Assembly (NCBI RefSeq): GCF_000230695.2
Contig: NC_020541.1
Coordinates: 2,418,001-2,482,000, forward strand
DNA length: 64,000 bases
Direction of reading: 5' to 3'
From: Rhodanobacter denitrificans
GTDB lineage: Bacteria; Pseudomonadota; Gammaproteobacteria; Xanthomonadales; Rhodanobacteraceae
Position 1 is the stretch's first letter. Each line of letters starts with the position of its first letter. Positions 54,234-63,060 of this stretch are shown here, one piece after another. A program made the position numbers and the translations under genes. The notes beneath the pieces were generated by a model. That model saw only the letters and a list, made by a program, of their open reading frames with translations. It did not search any database and had not been told where the DNA came from.

Positions 54234-54938
54234 TCAGTCGCGGCCGGGAATCGCCAGCCCGCGCTGCACCGCCGGACGCGCCAGCCCGCGTTCGAGCCAG
54301 CCGCCGACGTTGGCGAAGCAGTCGAACGCCACCAGCTCGCGCGCCTCGTATAACGTGATCAGGTTGTTCACCCAGCCCAGCGTGGCGATGTCGGCGATGG
54401 TGTAGTCCTCGCCCATCAGCCAGCGGCGGCCGGCGAGCCGCCCGTCGAGCACGCCGAGCAGGCGCTTCGATTCGTTGACGTAGCGCTGCAGCGGGCGCTT
54501 GTCCTCGTAGGCCTTGCCGGCGAACTTGTTGAAGAAACCGACCTGGCCGAACATCGGGCCGATCGACGCCATCTGGAAAAACAACCACTGGATCGTCTCC
54601 CAGCGCCGCGCCGGGTCGGCCGGGATGAACTGCCCGCTCTTGTCCGCCAGGTACAGCAGGATCGCGCCCGACTCGAACAGCGCCAGCGGCGCGCCGCCGG
54701 GACCGTGCGGGTCGATGATCGCGGGGATCTTGCCGTTCGGGTTGAGCGCGAGGAACTCCGGCGTGTGACTCTCGTCCCGCATGATGTCGACCAGGTGCGG
54801 CTCGTACGGCAGGCCGGTCTCCTCCAGCATGATCGACGCCTTCACGCCGTTCGGCGTGTTCAGCGAATACAGCTGGATGCGTTCTGGATGTGCCGCTGGC
54901 CAGCGGCGGGTGATGGGGAAGTCGGACAAACGGGTCAC
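54234..54938 (-). CDS. Glutathione S-transferase, Nu/YfcG-like class
   Basis: A 234-residue two-domain GST. The N-terminal thioredoxin fold has the class motif LYSLNTPNGVKASIMLEETGLPYE (residues near 23-46), NPNGKIPAIIDP with the cis-proline, and ESGAILLYLAD. The helical domain contains DYTIADIATLGW. Nu-class enzymes have disulfide-bond reductase activity toward glutathionylated or organic disulfides. The GTG at 54938 is the start, with AGGAG seven bases upstream. Confidence 0.92.
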   Translation of the reverse strand: MTRLSDFPITRRWPAAHPERIQLYSLNTPNGVKASIMLEETGLPYEPHLVDIMRDESHTPEFLALNPNGKIPAIIDPHGPGGAPLALFESGAILLYLADKSGQFIPADPARRWETIQWLFFQMASIGPMFGQVGFFNKFAGKAYEDKRPLQRYVNESKRLLGVLDGRLAGRRWLMGEDYTIADIATLGWVNNLITLYEARELVAFDCFANVGGWLERGLARPAVQRGLAIPGRD

Positions 54939-55034
54939 GCGGCACTCCTGCGGCGGGGGGAACGGCGCAAGGTAAGGCGTTCCCGCATCCGGTTCAACAC
55001 GGCGCAGGACGCATCCCGCTCCGCGCCGGCGCTT

Positions 55035-55439
55035 TCACCAGCTTGCCTTCAACGCGCGCTCGATCTCCTCCAGCGGTGCGCGGAACAGCGACTTGTTCAA
55101 CTCCTCCACCATCCGCCGGGCGGTTTCCTCGTGCAGCAGCGGGCGCATCTGCCCCAGCGCCTGCGGATCGGCCGCCAGCACCAGATGGGAGAATTCGTTC
55201 TTCAGCGCGGCGGCGTTGAGACGGCGCGCCAGCTGCTTGGCGAAGGTGGCGGCATCGGTCTCGGCGGTGCTTCGCTCCGGCGGCTGACGCCCGGCCGGGC
55301 CTTCGCTGGCCAGGTCCTTCGGCTCCACCAGCTTCATCTGTTCGAGCGATACGTTGAGGCCCTTGCCGACGTTGCGCAGGAGCCGCGCGCCGCTGCCATC
55401 GGCCACCACGACCCAAGCACCAGTGGGAATCTTTTTCAT
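55035..55439 (-). CDS. Host attachment family protein
   Basis: A 134-residue protein of the Host_attach family first linked to plant surface attachment in rhizobia. Features are WVVVADGSGARLLRN at the N-terminus, a variable linker, FAKQLARRLNAAALKNEFSHLVLAADPQALGQMR and a helical C-terminus. The fold resembles release-factor eRF1 domain 2-like proteins. The actual role is unclear. GAGGAGATCC precedes the ATG. Confidence 0.85.
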   Translation of the reverse strand: MKKIPTGAWVVVADGSGARLLRNVGKGLNVSLEQMKLVEPKDLASEGPAGRQPPERSTAETDAATFAKQLARRLNAAALKNEFSHLVLAADPQALGQMRPLLHEETARRMVEELNKSLFRAPLEEIERALKASW

Positions 55440-55536
55440 CGGGATCTCCTCGGGCTGGCCGGCGCGGTGGGCGATGGTGCGCGACGTTGCCAAGGCTAGT
55501 GCCCGGAAGGTGATGCCGATGGGAACGGGGCGCCGC

Positions 55537-55659
55537 TCAGCCGGCATCAGCCGCACGACGTCCACGCGCACCTGCGCCGGGCTGCGCGGCGGCGACGGCA
55601 CACGCCGGGAGGCCGGCCAGCAGCGCGACGGCCAGCCAGGCAGCCAGGCAACGGCTCAC
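55537..55659 (-). CDS. Possible tiny exported peptide coupled to the GNAT gene
   Basis: A GTG at 55659 overlaps the GNAT stop by four bases (GTGA) and opens 40 codons. The first part, CLAAWLAVALLAGLPACAVA, looks like a signal peptide with a possible lipobox, followed by only about 16 residues. The overlap and hydrophobic core argue for it; the small size and lack of recognised relatives argue against it. Confidence 0.25.
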   Translation of the reverse strand: MSRCLAAWLAVALLAGLPACAVAAAQPGAGARGRRAADAG

Positions 55660-56339
55660 GCCAGCACCCCGCGCAGCGACCAGAAGCCGATGTCGCTCCG
55701 GTGGACATAGCCCATCCGCTGGTACAGCGACTTCGCACGCGGGTTCTGATGGCTCACGTGCAGGAACGGCAGGCGGCCGCGCTCGAGATTGTCGTTCGAC
55801 AACAATGCCAGCAGGCGGCGCGCGTAGCCGCGGGCGCCGAAGTCGGGGTGTGTGCACACCGCGCTGATCTCCTGCTGCGCCTCCATGCCCAGCCGTTCGC
55901 CGATCATCGCCGCCAGCCGGCCGTCCTGGTAGATGCCGAAGTAGCGGCCCAGCTCCATCGTGCGCGGGCGGAAGTAATGCGGATACACCAGCGCAGTCAG
56001 CGCCAGCACGTCGGCGCGATGCGCCTGGGTCAGCTCGATCACCGGCGGCCCGTCGATCACCGCGATCGGCGCCGGGCAGATCATCTGCGCCAGCGGGGCG
56101 AACGCCTCGATCAGCCACCCCACCGGCGGCTTCGGCGCCACGCCGAGCAGGTAGACCGATTCGCCCGGCTCGACCAACGACGCCAGCGCTTCGGTCACGC
56201 TCGCCTCCGCGCTGGCCACGCCGAGAAACGGGGCAAATGCGGCGGGATAACGCGCCACGTCGCCGTGGCGCAGCGCGATGGCCCGGTGCCGGCTGCACAA
56301 CGACGCCCAGAAAGGATTGTCCAGCTCCGAATCGATCAT
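55656..56339 (-). CDS. GNAT-family N-acetyltransferase
   Basis: A 227-residue protein whose C-terminal half is an FR47-type acetyltransferase domain: ISAVCTHPDFGARGYARRLLALL supplies the acetyl-CoA pyrophosphate loop and FLHVSHQNPRAKSLYQRMGYVHRSDIGFW the C-terminal motif. The N-terminal half (about 1-110) is a second, more degenerate fold. Substrate is unknown. It is 15 bases downstream of the amidohydrolase. Confidence 0.88.
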   Translation of the reverse strand: MIDSELDNPFWASLCSRHRAIALRHGDVARYPAAFAPFLGVASAEASVTEALASLVEPGESVYLLGVAPKPPVGWLIEAFAPLAQMICPAPIAVIDGPPVIELTQAHRADVLALTALVYPHYFRPRTMELGRYFGIYQDGRLAAMIGERLGMEAQQEISAVCTHPDFGARGYARRLLALLSNDNLERGRLPFLHVSHQNPRAKSLYQRMGYVHRSDIGFWSLRGVLA

Positions 56340-56354
56340 GTCGCCATGCTTCCG

Positions 56355-57851
56355 CTAGCGCAGGCCCACCGTGCCGTTCGCCGCCTTCACCAGTCTGGCC
56401 GGGTCGTAGCCCACGCCGTCCTTGAACACCAGCGCGACGTGCTCGACGTCCTTGATGTTTGTTGCCGGGTTGCCGTCGAGCAGCACCAGGTCGGCGGCCT
56501 TGCCCACTTCGATCGAGCCGATGCGCTGGTCCTCGCCCATGAAGCGCGCGCCGTTGAGGGTGGCGATCCGGATCGCCTGCAACGGCGTGAAGCCGGCTTC
56601 CACCAACAGTTCCACTTCGCGCTGGTCGCCGTAGCCGGCGATCACGCCGCCATAGCCGGTGGGGTCCAGGCCGGCCAGCAGAATGCCGCCCTGCTGCACG
56701 AAGGTGCGCTCGAAGTCCTGCTCCAGCTTGAACACCTTCGGCCACGGCGAATCGTGCATGCCGGCGACGCGCTCGCGGCTGGCCAGGTACTCCACCCGCG
56801 TTTCCGGCAGCATTGCGTCCAGCACGCGCGGGTCCACCGGCGCGCGGCCGGGCACGAAGGTCTCGAACACCGGCAGGGTCGAGGTGACCGCCACGTGCTT
56901 CGACACCAGGGTCCTGATCAATTGCCGGATGCGCGGATCGTCGACGCTCATCGTCGCCAGCTGGGCCACCGCGAGCTTGGTGTCCGGGCAGACGTCAGGC
57001 TGCTTGCCCGCCATGAATTCGGTGTCCACCGGCAACCCGTGCTCCAGGTCGTCGATGCCGAGTTCGGCCGCCTCGGTGAAACCGATCGCGCACAAGTGGC
57101 CGGTCACCTGGATGTGCTTCGCATGCGCCGCCGCGATCGCCGCCGCCAGCTCGGCGCGGGTGATGTGCATGTACGCCTTGAACGAGGTTGCACCCTCGCC
57201 GATCCAGTAGTTGACCGTGTCGGTGGCATCGGCCGCATCCGCCAACTCGTGCATCTGCGGCGTGAAGCTGCCCTTGCCCTCCAGGTACGGCCCGGTGGTG
57301 TGCATCTTCGGCCCGGGGATCTGTCCGGCGTCGATCGCCTTCTTCAGCTCCAGGTCGGTATACGGCTCGGTGCTGCCGGTGGTGCGGATGCTGGTGACGC
57401 CGCCAGCCAGGTACAGCTTGGGAAAGCTCGACGCCTGCTCGGGGTAGATCGCCTCCTTCGCCTCCGGGTTCACCTTCGGCGCCGGATAGAACATGTGGTC
57501 GTGCATGCCGACCAGGCCGGGGATCAGCGTGTGCCCGCTGGCGTCGATCACGGTCGCGTCCTTCGGCAGCTTCACGTGCCTGCCGACCGCCACGATGAGG
57601 CCGTCGCGCAGCAGCACCGTCTGGTTCTCCCGCGCCGGCGTGCCGGTGCCGTCGATCACCCGCACGTGAGTGATCGCGATCAGCGGCTGCGCGTATTTCA
57701 CGTACTGCAGCGTCCGCGCCGACAGCTGTGGCGCCTGGGCCCAGGCGGACGAAACGGCGCACAGCCCGGCCAGCGCAGCGGCCAGCAGGGCATTCCGGCG
57801 GGGGTGTGGCGGCGCCAGGACGGGCGCGGGGCGGCGGGCTTGCACGGGCAT
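56355..57851 (-). CDS. Exported metal-dependent amidohydrolase
   Basis: A 498-residue protein with a signal sequence (LLAAALAGLCAVSSAWA) and an amidohydrolase TIM barrel. Metal ligands are H117 and H119 in GMHDHM, a lysine in TSFKAYMH, later histidines in VTGHL and DLEHGLP and the aspartate in GLDPTGYG. GSIEVGKAADLVLLDGNP closes the composite beta domain. Relatives are imidazolonepropionase-like or prolidase-like hydrolases that take peptides or cyclic amides. It starts the amidohydrolase-GNAT pair and is divergent from the sirtuin. Confidence 0.88.
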   Translation of the reverse strand: MPVQARRPAPVLAPPHPRRNALLAAALAGLCAVSSAWAQAPQLSARTLQYVKYAQPLIAITHVRVIDGTGTPARENQTVLLRDGLIVAVGRHVKLPKDATVIDASGHTLIPGLVGMHDHMFYPAPKVNPEAKEAIYPEQASSFPKLYLAGGVTSIRTTGSTEPYTDLELKKAIDAGQIPGPKMHTTGPYLEGKGSFTPQMHELADAADATDTVNYWIGEGATSFKAYMHITRAELAAAIAAAHAKHIQVTGHLCAIGFTEAAELGIDDLEHGLPVDTEFMAGKQPDVCPDTKLAVAQLATMSVDDPRIRQLIRTLVSKHVAVTSTLPVFETFVPGRAPVDPRVLDAMLPETRVEYLASRERVAGMHDSPWPKVFKLEQDFERTFVQQGGILLAGLDPTGYGGVIAGYGDQREVELLVEAGFTPLQAIRIATLNGARFMGEDQRIGSIEVGKAADLVLLDGNPATNIKDVEHVALVFKDGVGYDPARLVKAANGTVGLR

Positions 57852-57996
57852 GATCGGATTCCCCAGTGGCAGGACGGGCAGCGGCCCGCGAGCGCGCCAA
57901 GTTACTCCGATGAAATCCGCGATGTAACAATGGCGCGACGTCGTTCCGTCTACTCGCGTTCTGTTTTCCGGCCCACCGCGCCCCCATATCCCGCCG

Positions 57997-58830
57997 ATGA
58001 CTCCGTTGCAGCGATTCCTCGAAGCCCATCCGCACCTGTTCGTGCTGACCGGCGCCGGCTGCAGCACCGACTCGGGCATTCCCGACTACCGCGACCGCGA
58101 CGGCCAGTGGAAGCGTCCGCCGCCGGTGAACTACGGCGCGTTCATGCACGAGCCGGCCACACGCCGGCGCTACTGGGCACGCAGCATGGTTGGCTGGCGG
58201 CGCTTCGGCAGCGCGCAACCGAACGCCGCCCACCGCGCCTTGTCCAGGCTGGAGCGACGCGGCCAGGTCGAGTTGCTGGTGACGCAGAACGTGGACCGCC
58301 TGCACCAGCGTGCCGGCAGCGAACGGGTGCTCGACCTGCACGGTCGCCTCGACCAGGTGCGCTGCATGAGCTGCGACTGGCGAGGCGCCCGCCACGCGTT
58401 CCAGCAGGCGCTGGTCGAGCGCAATCCAACGTGGACCCGGCTCGACGCCGTCGACGCGCCGGACGGCGACGCCGAGCTGGAAGGTCTCGACTTTGCGTCG
58501 TTCGAGGTGCCGCCCTGCCCGCGCTGCGGCGGCATCGTGAAGCCCGACGTGGTGTTCTTCGGCGAGGCGGTGCCGCGCGAGCGCGTGGAGACCGCCACGC
58601 GCGCCTGGCAGGCCGCCGATGCGGTGCTGGTGGTGGGTTCCTCGCTGATGGTGTATTCCGGCTACCGCTTCGTGGCGGCTGCGGTGCAGGCCGGCAAGCC
58701 GGTGGCCGCGGTGACGCTGGGGCGTACCCGCGCCGACGCGCTGCTGACCTTGAAGGTCGACGCGCCCTGCCAGGAAGCGCTGGCGTTCCTGCACGCGGAC
58801 GAGCCGGCGGCCAGCGTGCCGCTGCCCTAG
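57997..58830 (+). CDS. NAD-dependent protein deacetylase (Sir2, SIRT4-like class II)
   Basis: A 277-residue sirtuin. NAD-binding motifs GAGCSTDSGIPDYRD and TQNVDRLHQRAG, the catalytic histidine in DLHGRLDQV and the zinc cysteines in CMSC and CPRC are all present, as is VVGSSLMVYSG. The PDYRDRDGQWKR version is typical of class II, whose members remove acetyl or lipoyl-type acyl groups. The ribosome site is weak. It diverges from the amidohydrolase. Confidence 0.93.
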   Translation: MTPLQRFLEAHPHLFVLTGAGCSTDSGIPDYRDRDGQWKRPPPVNYGAFMHEPATRRRYWARSMVGWRRFGSAQPNAAHRALSRLERRGQVELLVTQNVDRLHQRAGSERVLDLHGRLDQVRCMSCDWRGARHAFQQALVERNPTWTRLDAVDAPDGDAELEGLDFASFEVPPCPRCGGIVKPDVVFFGEAVPRERVETATRAWQAADAVLVVGSSLMVYSGYRFVAAAVQAGKPVAAVTLGRTRADALLTLKVDAPCQEALAFLHADEPAASVPLP

Positions 58831-58889
58831 CGCGGCGTTCCGCCGTCGCAGCGCGCGTTGCCGCGCGCTGGCAGCAAAGATCACCTGGC

Positions 58890-58940
58890 GCAACCGTAAA
58901 GTTGCATTTCATGCGGTGCCGGCGCAAGCTCATATGCAAC
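58890..58940 (+). promoter_or_regulatory. Candidate ArsR-type operator repeats
   Basis: GCAAC at 58890, GTTGCAT at 58901 and ATGCAAC at 58934 are repeated inverted words: GCAAC-N6-GTTGC is one dyad and GTTGCAT...ATGCAAC a wider one. They lie directly upstream of the SRPBCC-ArsR operon, where an ArsR autorepressor would bind. Confidence 0.45.
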
Positions 58941-58953
58941 CCGGAGGTGGCGC

Positions 58954-59427
58954 ATGAGCGATCGCATCGAGAAACGCATCGAGCTGAGGGCGCCGGTGTC
59001 GCGCGTGTGGCGCGCGCTGACCGACTACCGCGAGTTCGGCGCATGGTTCCGCGTGGACCTGTCCGGGCCGTTCGAGCCCGGCCGGGAGGCCATCGGCCAC
59101 ATCACCTGGCCGGGCTACGAGCACGTCGTCTGGCGCGCCGTTGTGCAGGTGATGGAGCCGCAGCGGCTGTTCAGTTTCAGCTGGCATCCTTACGCCATCG
59201 AGCCGGGCGTGGATTACTCCGCCGAACCGCCGACCCTGGTCGAGTTCCACCTCGAAGCGCACGGCGAGGACACCGTGCTGACCCTGGTCGAGTCGGGCTT
59301 CGAGCGCATCCCGGCCAGCCGCCGCGCCGAGGCGTTCCGCATGAATGACGACGGCTGGAGCATCCAGCTGGAGAACATCCGCCGGCACGTCGAAGACAGC
59401 GTGATGACGGACGGCCATGCCGGCTAG
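58954..59427 (+). CDS. SRPBCC (AHSA1-like) domain protein
   Basis: A 157-residue single START/Bet v1-like domain. It starts IEKRIELRAPVSRVWRALTDYREFGAWF and contains VEFHLEAHGEDTVLTLVESGFERIP, both typical of the group encoded beside ArsR regulators. Such proteins are thought to bind small hydrophobic ligands; the ligand is unknown. CGGAGGTGG precedes the ATG. The ArsR gene overlaps its end by eleven bases. Confidence 0.9.
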   Translation: MSDRIEKRIELRAPVSRVWRALTDYREFGAWFRVDLSGPFEPGREAIGHITWPGYEHVVWRAVVQVMEPQRLFSFSWHPYAIEPGVDYSAEPPTLVEFHLEAHGEDTVLTLVESGFERIPASRRAEAFRMNDDGWSIQLENIRRHVEDSVMTDGHAG

Positions 59428-59764
59428 CGCACGCTCGCGCCTGGCGCGGCGACTGCCGCGGGCCGCCACGGTGTTCGCCGCGCTTGGCGACCCCACGCGG
59501 CTGGCACTGGTGACCCGGCTGTGCGACGGCTCGCGCCGCTCGATCACCCAGCTCTGCGACGGCCAGCCGCTGACCCGGCAGGCGATCAGCAAGCACCTGC
59601 GCGTGCTCGAGGACGCCCGCGTCGTGCGCAGCGAGCGTACCGGACGCGAAAGCCTGTACACGCTCGATCCGCAGCCGATCGGCGAACTGCGCGAGTACAT
59701 CGACCTCGTGTCGAGCCAGTGGGACGACGCGCTGGCGCGGCTGAAATCCTTCGTGGAGAAGTGA
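59417..59764 (+). CDS. ArsR-family transcriptional regulator
   Basis: A 115-residue winged-helix repressor. FAALGDPTRLALVTRLCDG, SITQLCDGQPLTRQAISKHLRVLEDA (recognition helix) and VRSERTGRESLYTLDP are the family blocks. The metal-binding ELCVCDL motif is absent, so it is not a classical arsenic sensor. It overlaps the SRPBCC gene by eleven bases, a common two-gene module, and probably represses its own operon. Confidence 0.92.
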   Translation: MPASARSRLARRLPRAATVFAALGDPTRLALVTRLCDGSRRSITQLCDGQPLTRQAISKHLRVLEDARVVRSERTGRESLYTLDPQPIGELREYIDLVSSQWDDALARLKSFVEK

Positions 59765-59771
59765 GCGCCGG

Positions 59772-60242
59772 TCAGCTGGTGTGATCGAGGATGATCTTCC
59801 AGCCGTCGGCGGTCTTTTCCCACAGCAACGAGAACACGCCATCGTCCTGCGCCACCTCGCCGTGCGTCGCGCGGTCGAGGTGGAAACGGCCGGTCACCAC
59901 GGCGTAGCGCAACTCGCCGCCGGCGCCCGGCAGCAGGCGCACGTCCAGTTCGGAGAAGGTGAGCCGGCCCATCTGCTGCGCCGTCGCATAATGCCTGCGG
60001 TAGCTGTCGAGGATGGCGCGGTAGCCCTTGCGCACGCTGCTGCCGATGAAGGTGGTGTCGGGCGCGTCCTTGTAGCCGCGCATGTAGCCTTCCACGTCGC
60101 CGCGATTCCACGCCGCCGCCTGCTGCGCCATCACCTGGCGGATCGCGGCACCTTCATCGGTGGCCGCCGCCACCCTTGCCGGTCCCGCCAGCGCCAACGC
60201 CAGCAGGACCTGCAGTCCGACCAGGAACATTCTTGTTGCCAC
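59772..60242 (-). CDS. Exported DUF4440/SnoaL-like protein
   Basis: A 156-residue NTF2-fold protein with a signal peptide (MFLVGLQVLLALALAGPARVAAA). The core has IRQVMAQQAAAWNRGDVEGYMRGY and DGVFSLLWEKTADGWKIILDHTS, the usual start and end of the domain. No active-site assignment is possible. The GTG at 60242 is chosen since GGGGAG lies six bases upstream; an ATG four codons later is the alternative. It is convergent with the ArsR gene. Confidence 0.88.
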   Translation of the reverse strand: MATRMFLVGLQVLLALALAGPARVAAATDEGAAIRQVMAQQAAAWNRGDVEGYMRGYKDAPDTTFIGSSVRKGYRAILDSYRRHYATAQQMGRLTFSELDVRLLPGAGGELRYAVVTGRFHLDRATHGEVAQDDGVFSLLWEKTADGWKIILDHTS

Positions 60243-60324
60243 GATGTGCTCCCCTGCGATGCGCGCCGGCGACGCGCGCGGCGGCCTGCCCCGGCGCAGA
60301 ACCGGCTCGGCGCCGGCCGCGCCA

Positions 60325-60522
60325 TCAGATGAAGTGGAAGATCCAGTGCAGCGTTCCCAGCACCAGCACCTCGGCAGCCACGAACACCATGAAGCCGAGA
60401 CAGAACTTGCCGACCGGCTTTTCGATCCAGAGCTTGTACGAACCCTTTGCGGGGCCGGCGTCGCTTCCCTCGTCGAGGGCAAAACCTGTCGCGTTGCCCG
60501 CACCTGCTTTCGTCGAAGCCAT
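60325..60522 (-). CDS. Small single-span membrane protein, unknown
   Basis: A 65-residue protein with a polar N-terminal half and one hydrophobic C-terminal helix (FCLGFMVFVAAEVLVLGTLHWIF). SYKLWIEKPVGKFCLG precedes the helix. AGGAG lies seven bases before the ATG at 60522. I do not recognise the family. It is 82 bases upstream of the DUF4440 gene on the same strand and diverges from the DUF885 lipoprotein. Confidence 0.6.
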   Translation of the reverse strand: MASTKAGAGNATGFALDEGSDAGPAKGSYKLWIEKPVGKFCLGFMVFVAAEVLVLGTLHWIFHFI

Positions 60523-60722
60523 CTGCATGCTCCTGCCTGAAGGTGGTCGTTCCGATGCCACGGTTCCGTTGCGGACTGTACCGCGGCCATCGCCATGGCG
60601 ACCACGTTGCGGCGATCGGAAGAAACTGCAGCCCGACCCGATCGGCAGCAGCGGCGCGCGGCGGGTTGCGCCTGTCCACCGGTCTGCCTACTCTCGACAG
60701 ACCTTGCCCTGGAGCCGCCTGC

Positions 60723-62528
60723 ATGCGCCCGATCCACGTCGCCACGCTATGCGCCGTAATGACCGTGGCGTTCGCCGCCGGTTGCCATCGGGAAGCGCCC
60801 AACGCACCGCCCCACAGCGCTCCCTCCTCCAGTATCGCGGCGGTCAATGACGACGCCCCACTGGAGCGCGCCGTCAACGACTTCATCGACGGCATGTTCC
60901 GCCGCCACCCCACCTTTGCCGCCAGCGCCGGCAGGCACGAGTTCGACGGCAAGCTGCCCGACTACAGTCCGGCCGGGCTGAAGGCGGATACCGACTGGCT
61001 GCATGCGCAGCGCGCCCGGTTCGCCGCGTTCGCCGACGACCGGCTCGATGCGAGCGGCCGCTTCCACCGCGACTACGTGCTCGCGGTGATCGACGGCCAG
61101 CTGTTCTGGCTGGAAGACTCCGGCTTTCCCTACGGCAACCCGGCCTTCTATACCGACGATCTGTCGCCCAGCATGTACCTGACCCGCCCCTACGCACCGC
61201 TGCCGCAACGGATGGCGGCCTTCGTCAGCTACCAGGAAGCGCTGCCCAAGGCGATCGCCCAGATCAAGGCAAACTTCAAAGTGCCACTGCCAGCGTCGTA
61301 CATCGAGCTGGGCGTGAACAGTTTTGGCGGGTACGCGAGCTTCTTCAAGACCGACGTCCCGGCGATCTTCGCCGGGGTCAAGGACGACGCGCTGCAGGCG
61401 CGTTTCAAGGCGTCCAACGCCGCCGCGATCAAGGCCACGCAGGACCTCGCCGACTGGCTGAAGGCGCAGCAACCCCATGCCACCCAGGACTACGCGCTGG
61501 GCGCGGCGAAGTTCTCCAAAATGCTGCACGCCACCGAGCTGGTCGACCTGCCGCTGGACCGGCTCAAGGCCATCGGCGAAGCGGACCTGCAGCGCAACCT
61601 CGACGCGCTCAAGGCGGCCTGCGGCAAGTTCGCGCCGGGCCAATCACTGAGCGCGTGCGTCGCCAAAGAGGGTGCGGACAAGCCGGCCGGCGGTGCCGTG
61701 GAAGGCGCGCGTGCGGAACTCGCTGGCCTGCGCCAGTTCATCGTCGAGAAGGACCTGGTGAGCATCCCCGGCCCGGAACAGGCCAAGGTCGAGGAAGCGC
61801 CGCCGTTCAACCGCTGGAACTTCGCCTACATCGAGATCCCCGGCCCGTACGAGAACAACCTGCCTTCCGTCTACTACATCGCCCCGCCGGATCCGGCCTG
61901 GAGCAAGGCCGACCAGCAGGCCTACATACCGGGCAAGGCCGACCTGTTGTTCACGTCTTCGCACGAAGTGTGGCCGGGGCACTTCCTGCAGTTCCTGCAC
62001 GCCAACCGCGCGCACTGGAAATTTGGCCAGCTGTTCGTCGGCTACGCCTTCGCCGAAGGCTGGGCGCACTACGCCGAGGAAATGATGTTCGACGCCGGCC
62101 TGGACGGCGCCACGCCGGAGGTCCACATCGGCCAGCTCACCAACGCCCTGCTGCGCGACGTGCGCTACCTCTCCGCCATCGGCCTGCACACCGGCGGCAT
62201 GACCGTCGCCCAGTCCGAACAGATGTTCCGCGACAAGGCCTTCCAGGACCCGGGCAACGCGCGCCAGCAGGCGGCCCGCGGCACCTACGACCCGGCCTAC
62301 CTGAACTACACGCTGGGCAAGCTGATGATCATGCAGCTGCGCCAGGACTGGATCGCCGCGCACCCGGGCCCGCACGCGCTGAAGGCGTTCCACGACCAGT
62401 TCCTCGGCTACGGCGGCCCGCCGATCCCGCTGGTACGCGCGCAGATGCTGGGTGGCAAGCCGGCGGCCAGCCTGTGGACGGCGCCGGCGGCGGCCGCGGC
62501 GGAAACGGCCGCGGCCACGTCCAGGTAA
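60723..62528 (+). CDS. DUF885 lipoprotein, putative metallopeptidase
   Basis: A 601-residue protein with a lipoprotein signal ending in FAAGC. The DUF885 zinc motif is H414-E415-V-W-P-G-H420, with the third ligand glutamate likely in FAEGWAHYAEEM. The N-terminal part (FIDGMFRRHPTFAASAGRHEFDG) matches the family. Members are presumed carboxypeptidases in the periplasm or outer membrane. A run of alanines ends the protein. GGAG precedes the ATG. Confidence 0.92.
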   Translation: MRPIHVATLCAVMTVAFAAGCHREAPNAPPHSAPSSSIAAVNDDAPLERAVNDFIDGMFRRHPTFAASAGRHEFDGKLPDYSPAGLKADTDWLHAQRARFAAFADDRLDASGRFHRDYVLAVIDGQLFWLEDSGFPYGNPAFYTDDLSPSMYLTRPYAPLPQRMAAFVSYQEALPKAIAQIKANFKVPLPASYIELGVNSFGGYASFFKTDVPAIFAGVKDDALQARFKASNAAAIKATQDLADWLKAQQPHATQDYALGAAKFSKMLHATELVDLPLDRLKAIGEADLQRNLDALKAACGKFAPGQSLSACVAKEGADKPAGGAVEGARAELAGLRQFIVEKDLVSIPGPEQAKVEEAPPFNRWNFAYIEIPGPYENNLPSVYYIAPPDPAWSKADQQAYIPGKADLLFTSSHEVWPGHFLQFLHANRAHWKFGQLFVGYAFAEGWAHYAEEMMFDAGLDGATPEVHIGQLTNALLRDVRYLSAIGLHTGGMTVAQSEQMFRDKAFQDPGNARQQAARGTYDPAYLNYTLGKLMIMQLRQDWIAAHPGPHALKAFHDQFLGYGGPPIPLVRAQMLGGKPAASLWTAPAAAAAETAAATSR

Positions 62529-62602
62529 GGCCAGACGCCGGTCGATTTCCGCCGCGCCCGTTCGTCAGGGAGAGAGCCCCTCCTCCGCCACGGAAAACCG
62601 CC

Positions 62603-63049
62603 ATGACCACCAACACGCTTCGCCTCCACCGCGTGCTGCGCGCCCCGCCCGAGCGAATCTACCGCGCCTTCCTCGACGCCGAGGCGATCGCCAAGTGGCT
62701 GCCGCCGCACGGCTTCACCTGCAAGGTGCACGAGCTGGACGCACGGGTCGGCGGCCAGCACCGGATGACCTTCACCCACTTCTCCAGCGGCCACGGACAC
62801 GGCTTCGGCGGCACCTACCGCGAACTGGTGCCGAGCGAACGCATCCGCTACAGCGACCGCTTCGACGACCCCAACCTGCCCGGCGAGATGACCACCACCG
62901 TCACCCTGCGCGCGGTGTCCTGCGGCACCGACGTGCAGGTGGTGCAGGAAGGCGTGCCCACAGTCATCCCGGTCGAGCAGTGCTACCTGGGCTGGCAGGA
63001 ATCGCTGCTGCTGTTGGCGCAACTGGTGGAGCCGGACATTCCGGGCTGA
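62603..63049 (+). CDS. SRPBCC (AHSA1-like) domain protein
   Basis: A 148-residue Bet v1-like domain of the activator-of-Hsp90-like type. LHRVLRAPPERIYRAFLDAEAIAKWLPPHGFT is the classic opening and CYLGWQESLLLLAQLVEP the typical end. It is a different branch from the SRPBCC protein at 58954. It lies 74 bases after the DUF885 gene and upstream of a DUF1428 gene, a pairing seen in other proteobacteria. Confidence 0.92.
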   Translation: MTTNTLRLHRVLRAPPERIYRAFLDAEAIAKWLPPHGFTCKVHELDARVGGQHRMTFTHFSSGHGHGFGGTYRELVPSERIRYSDRFDDPNLPGEMTTTVTLRAVSCGTDVQVVQEGVPTVIPVEQCYLGWQESLLLLAQLVEPDIPG

Positions 63050-63060
63050 CCGGCGCCGCA

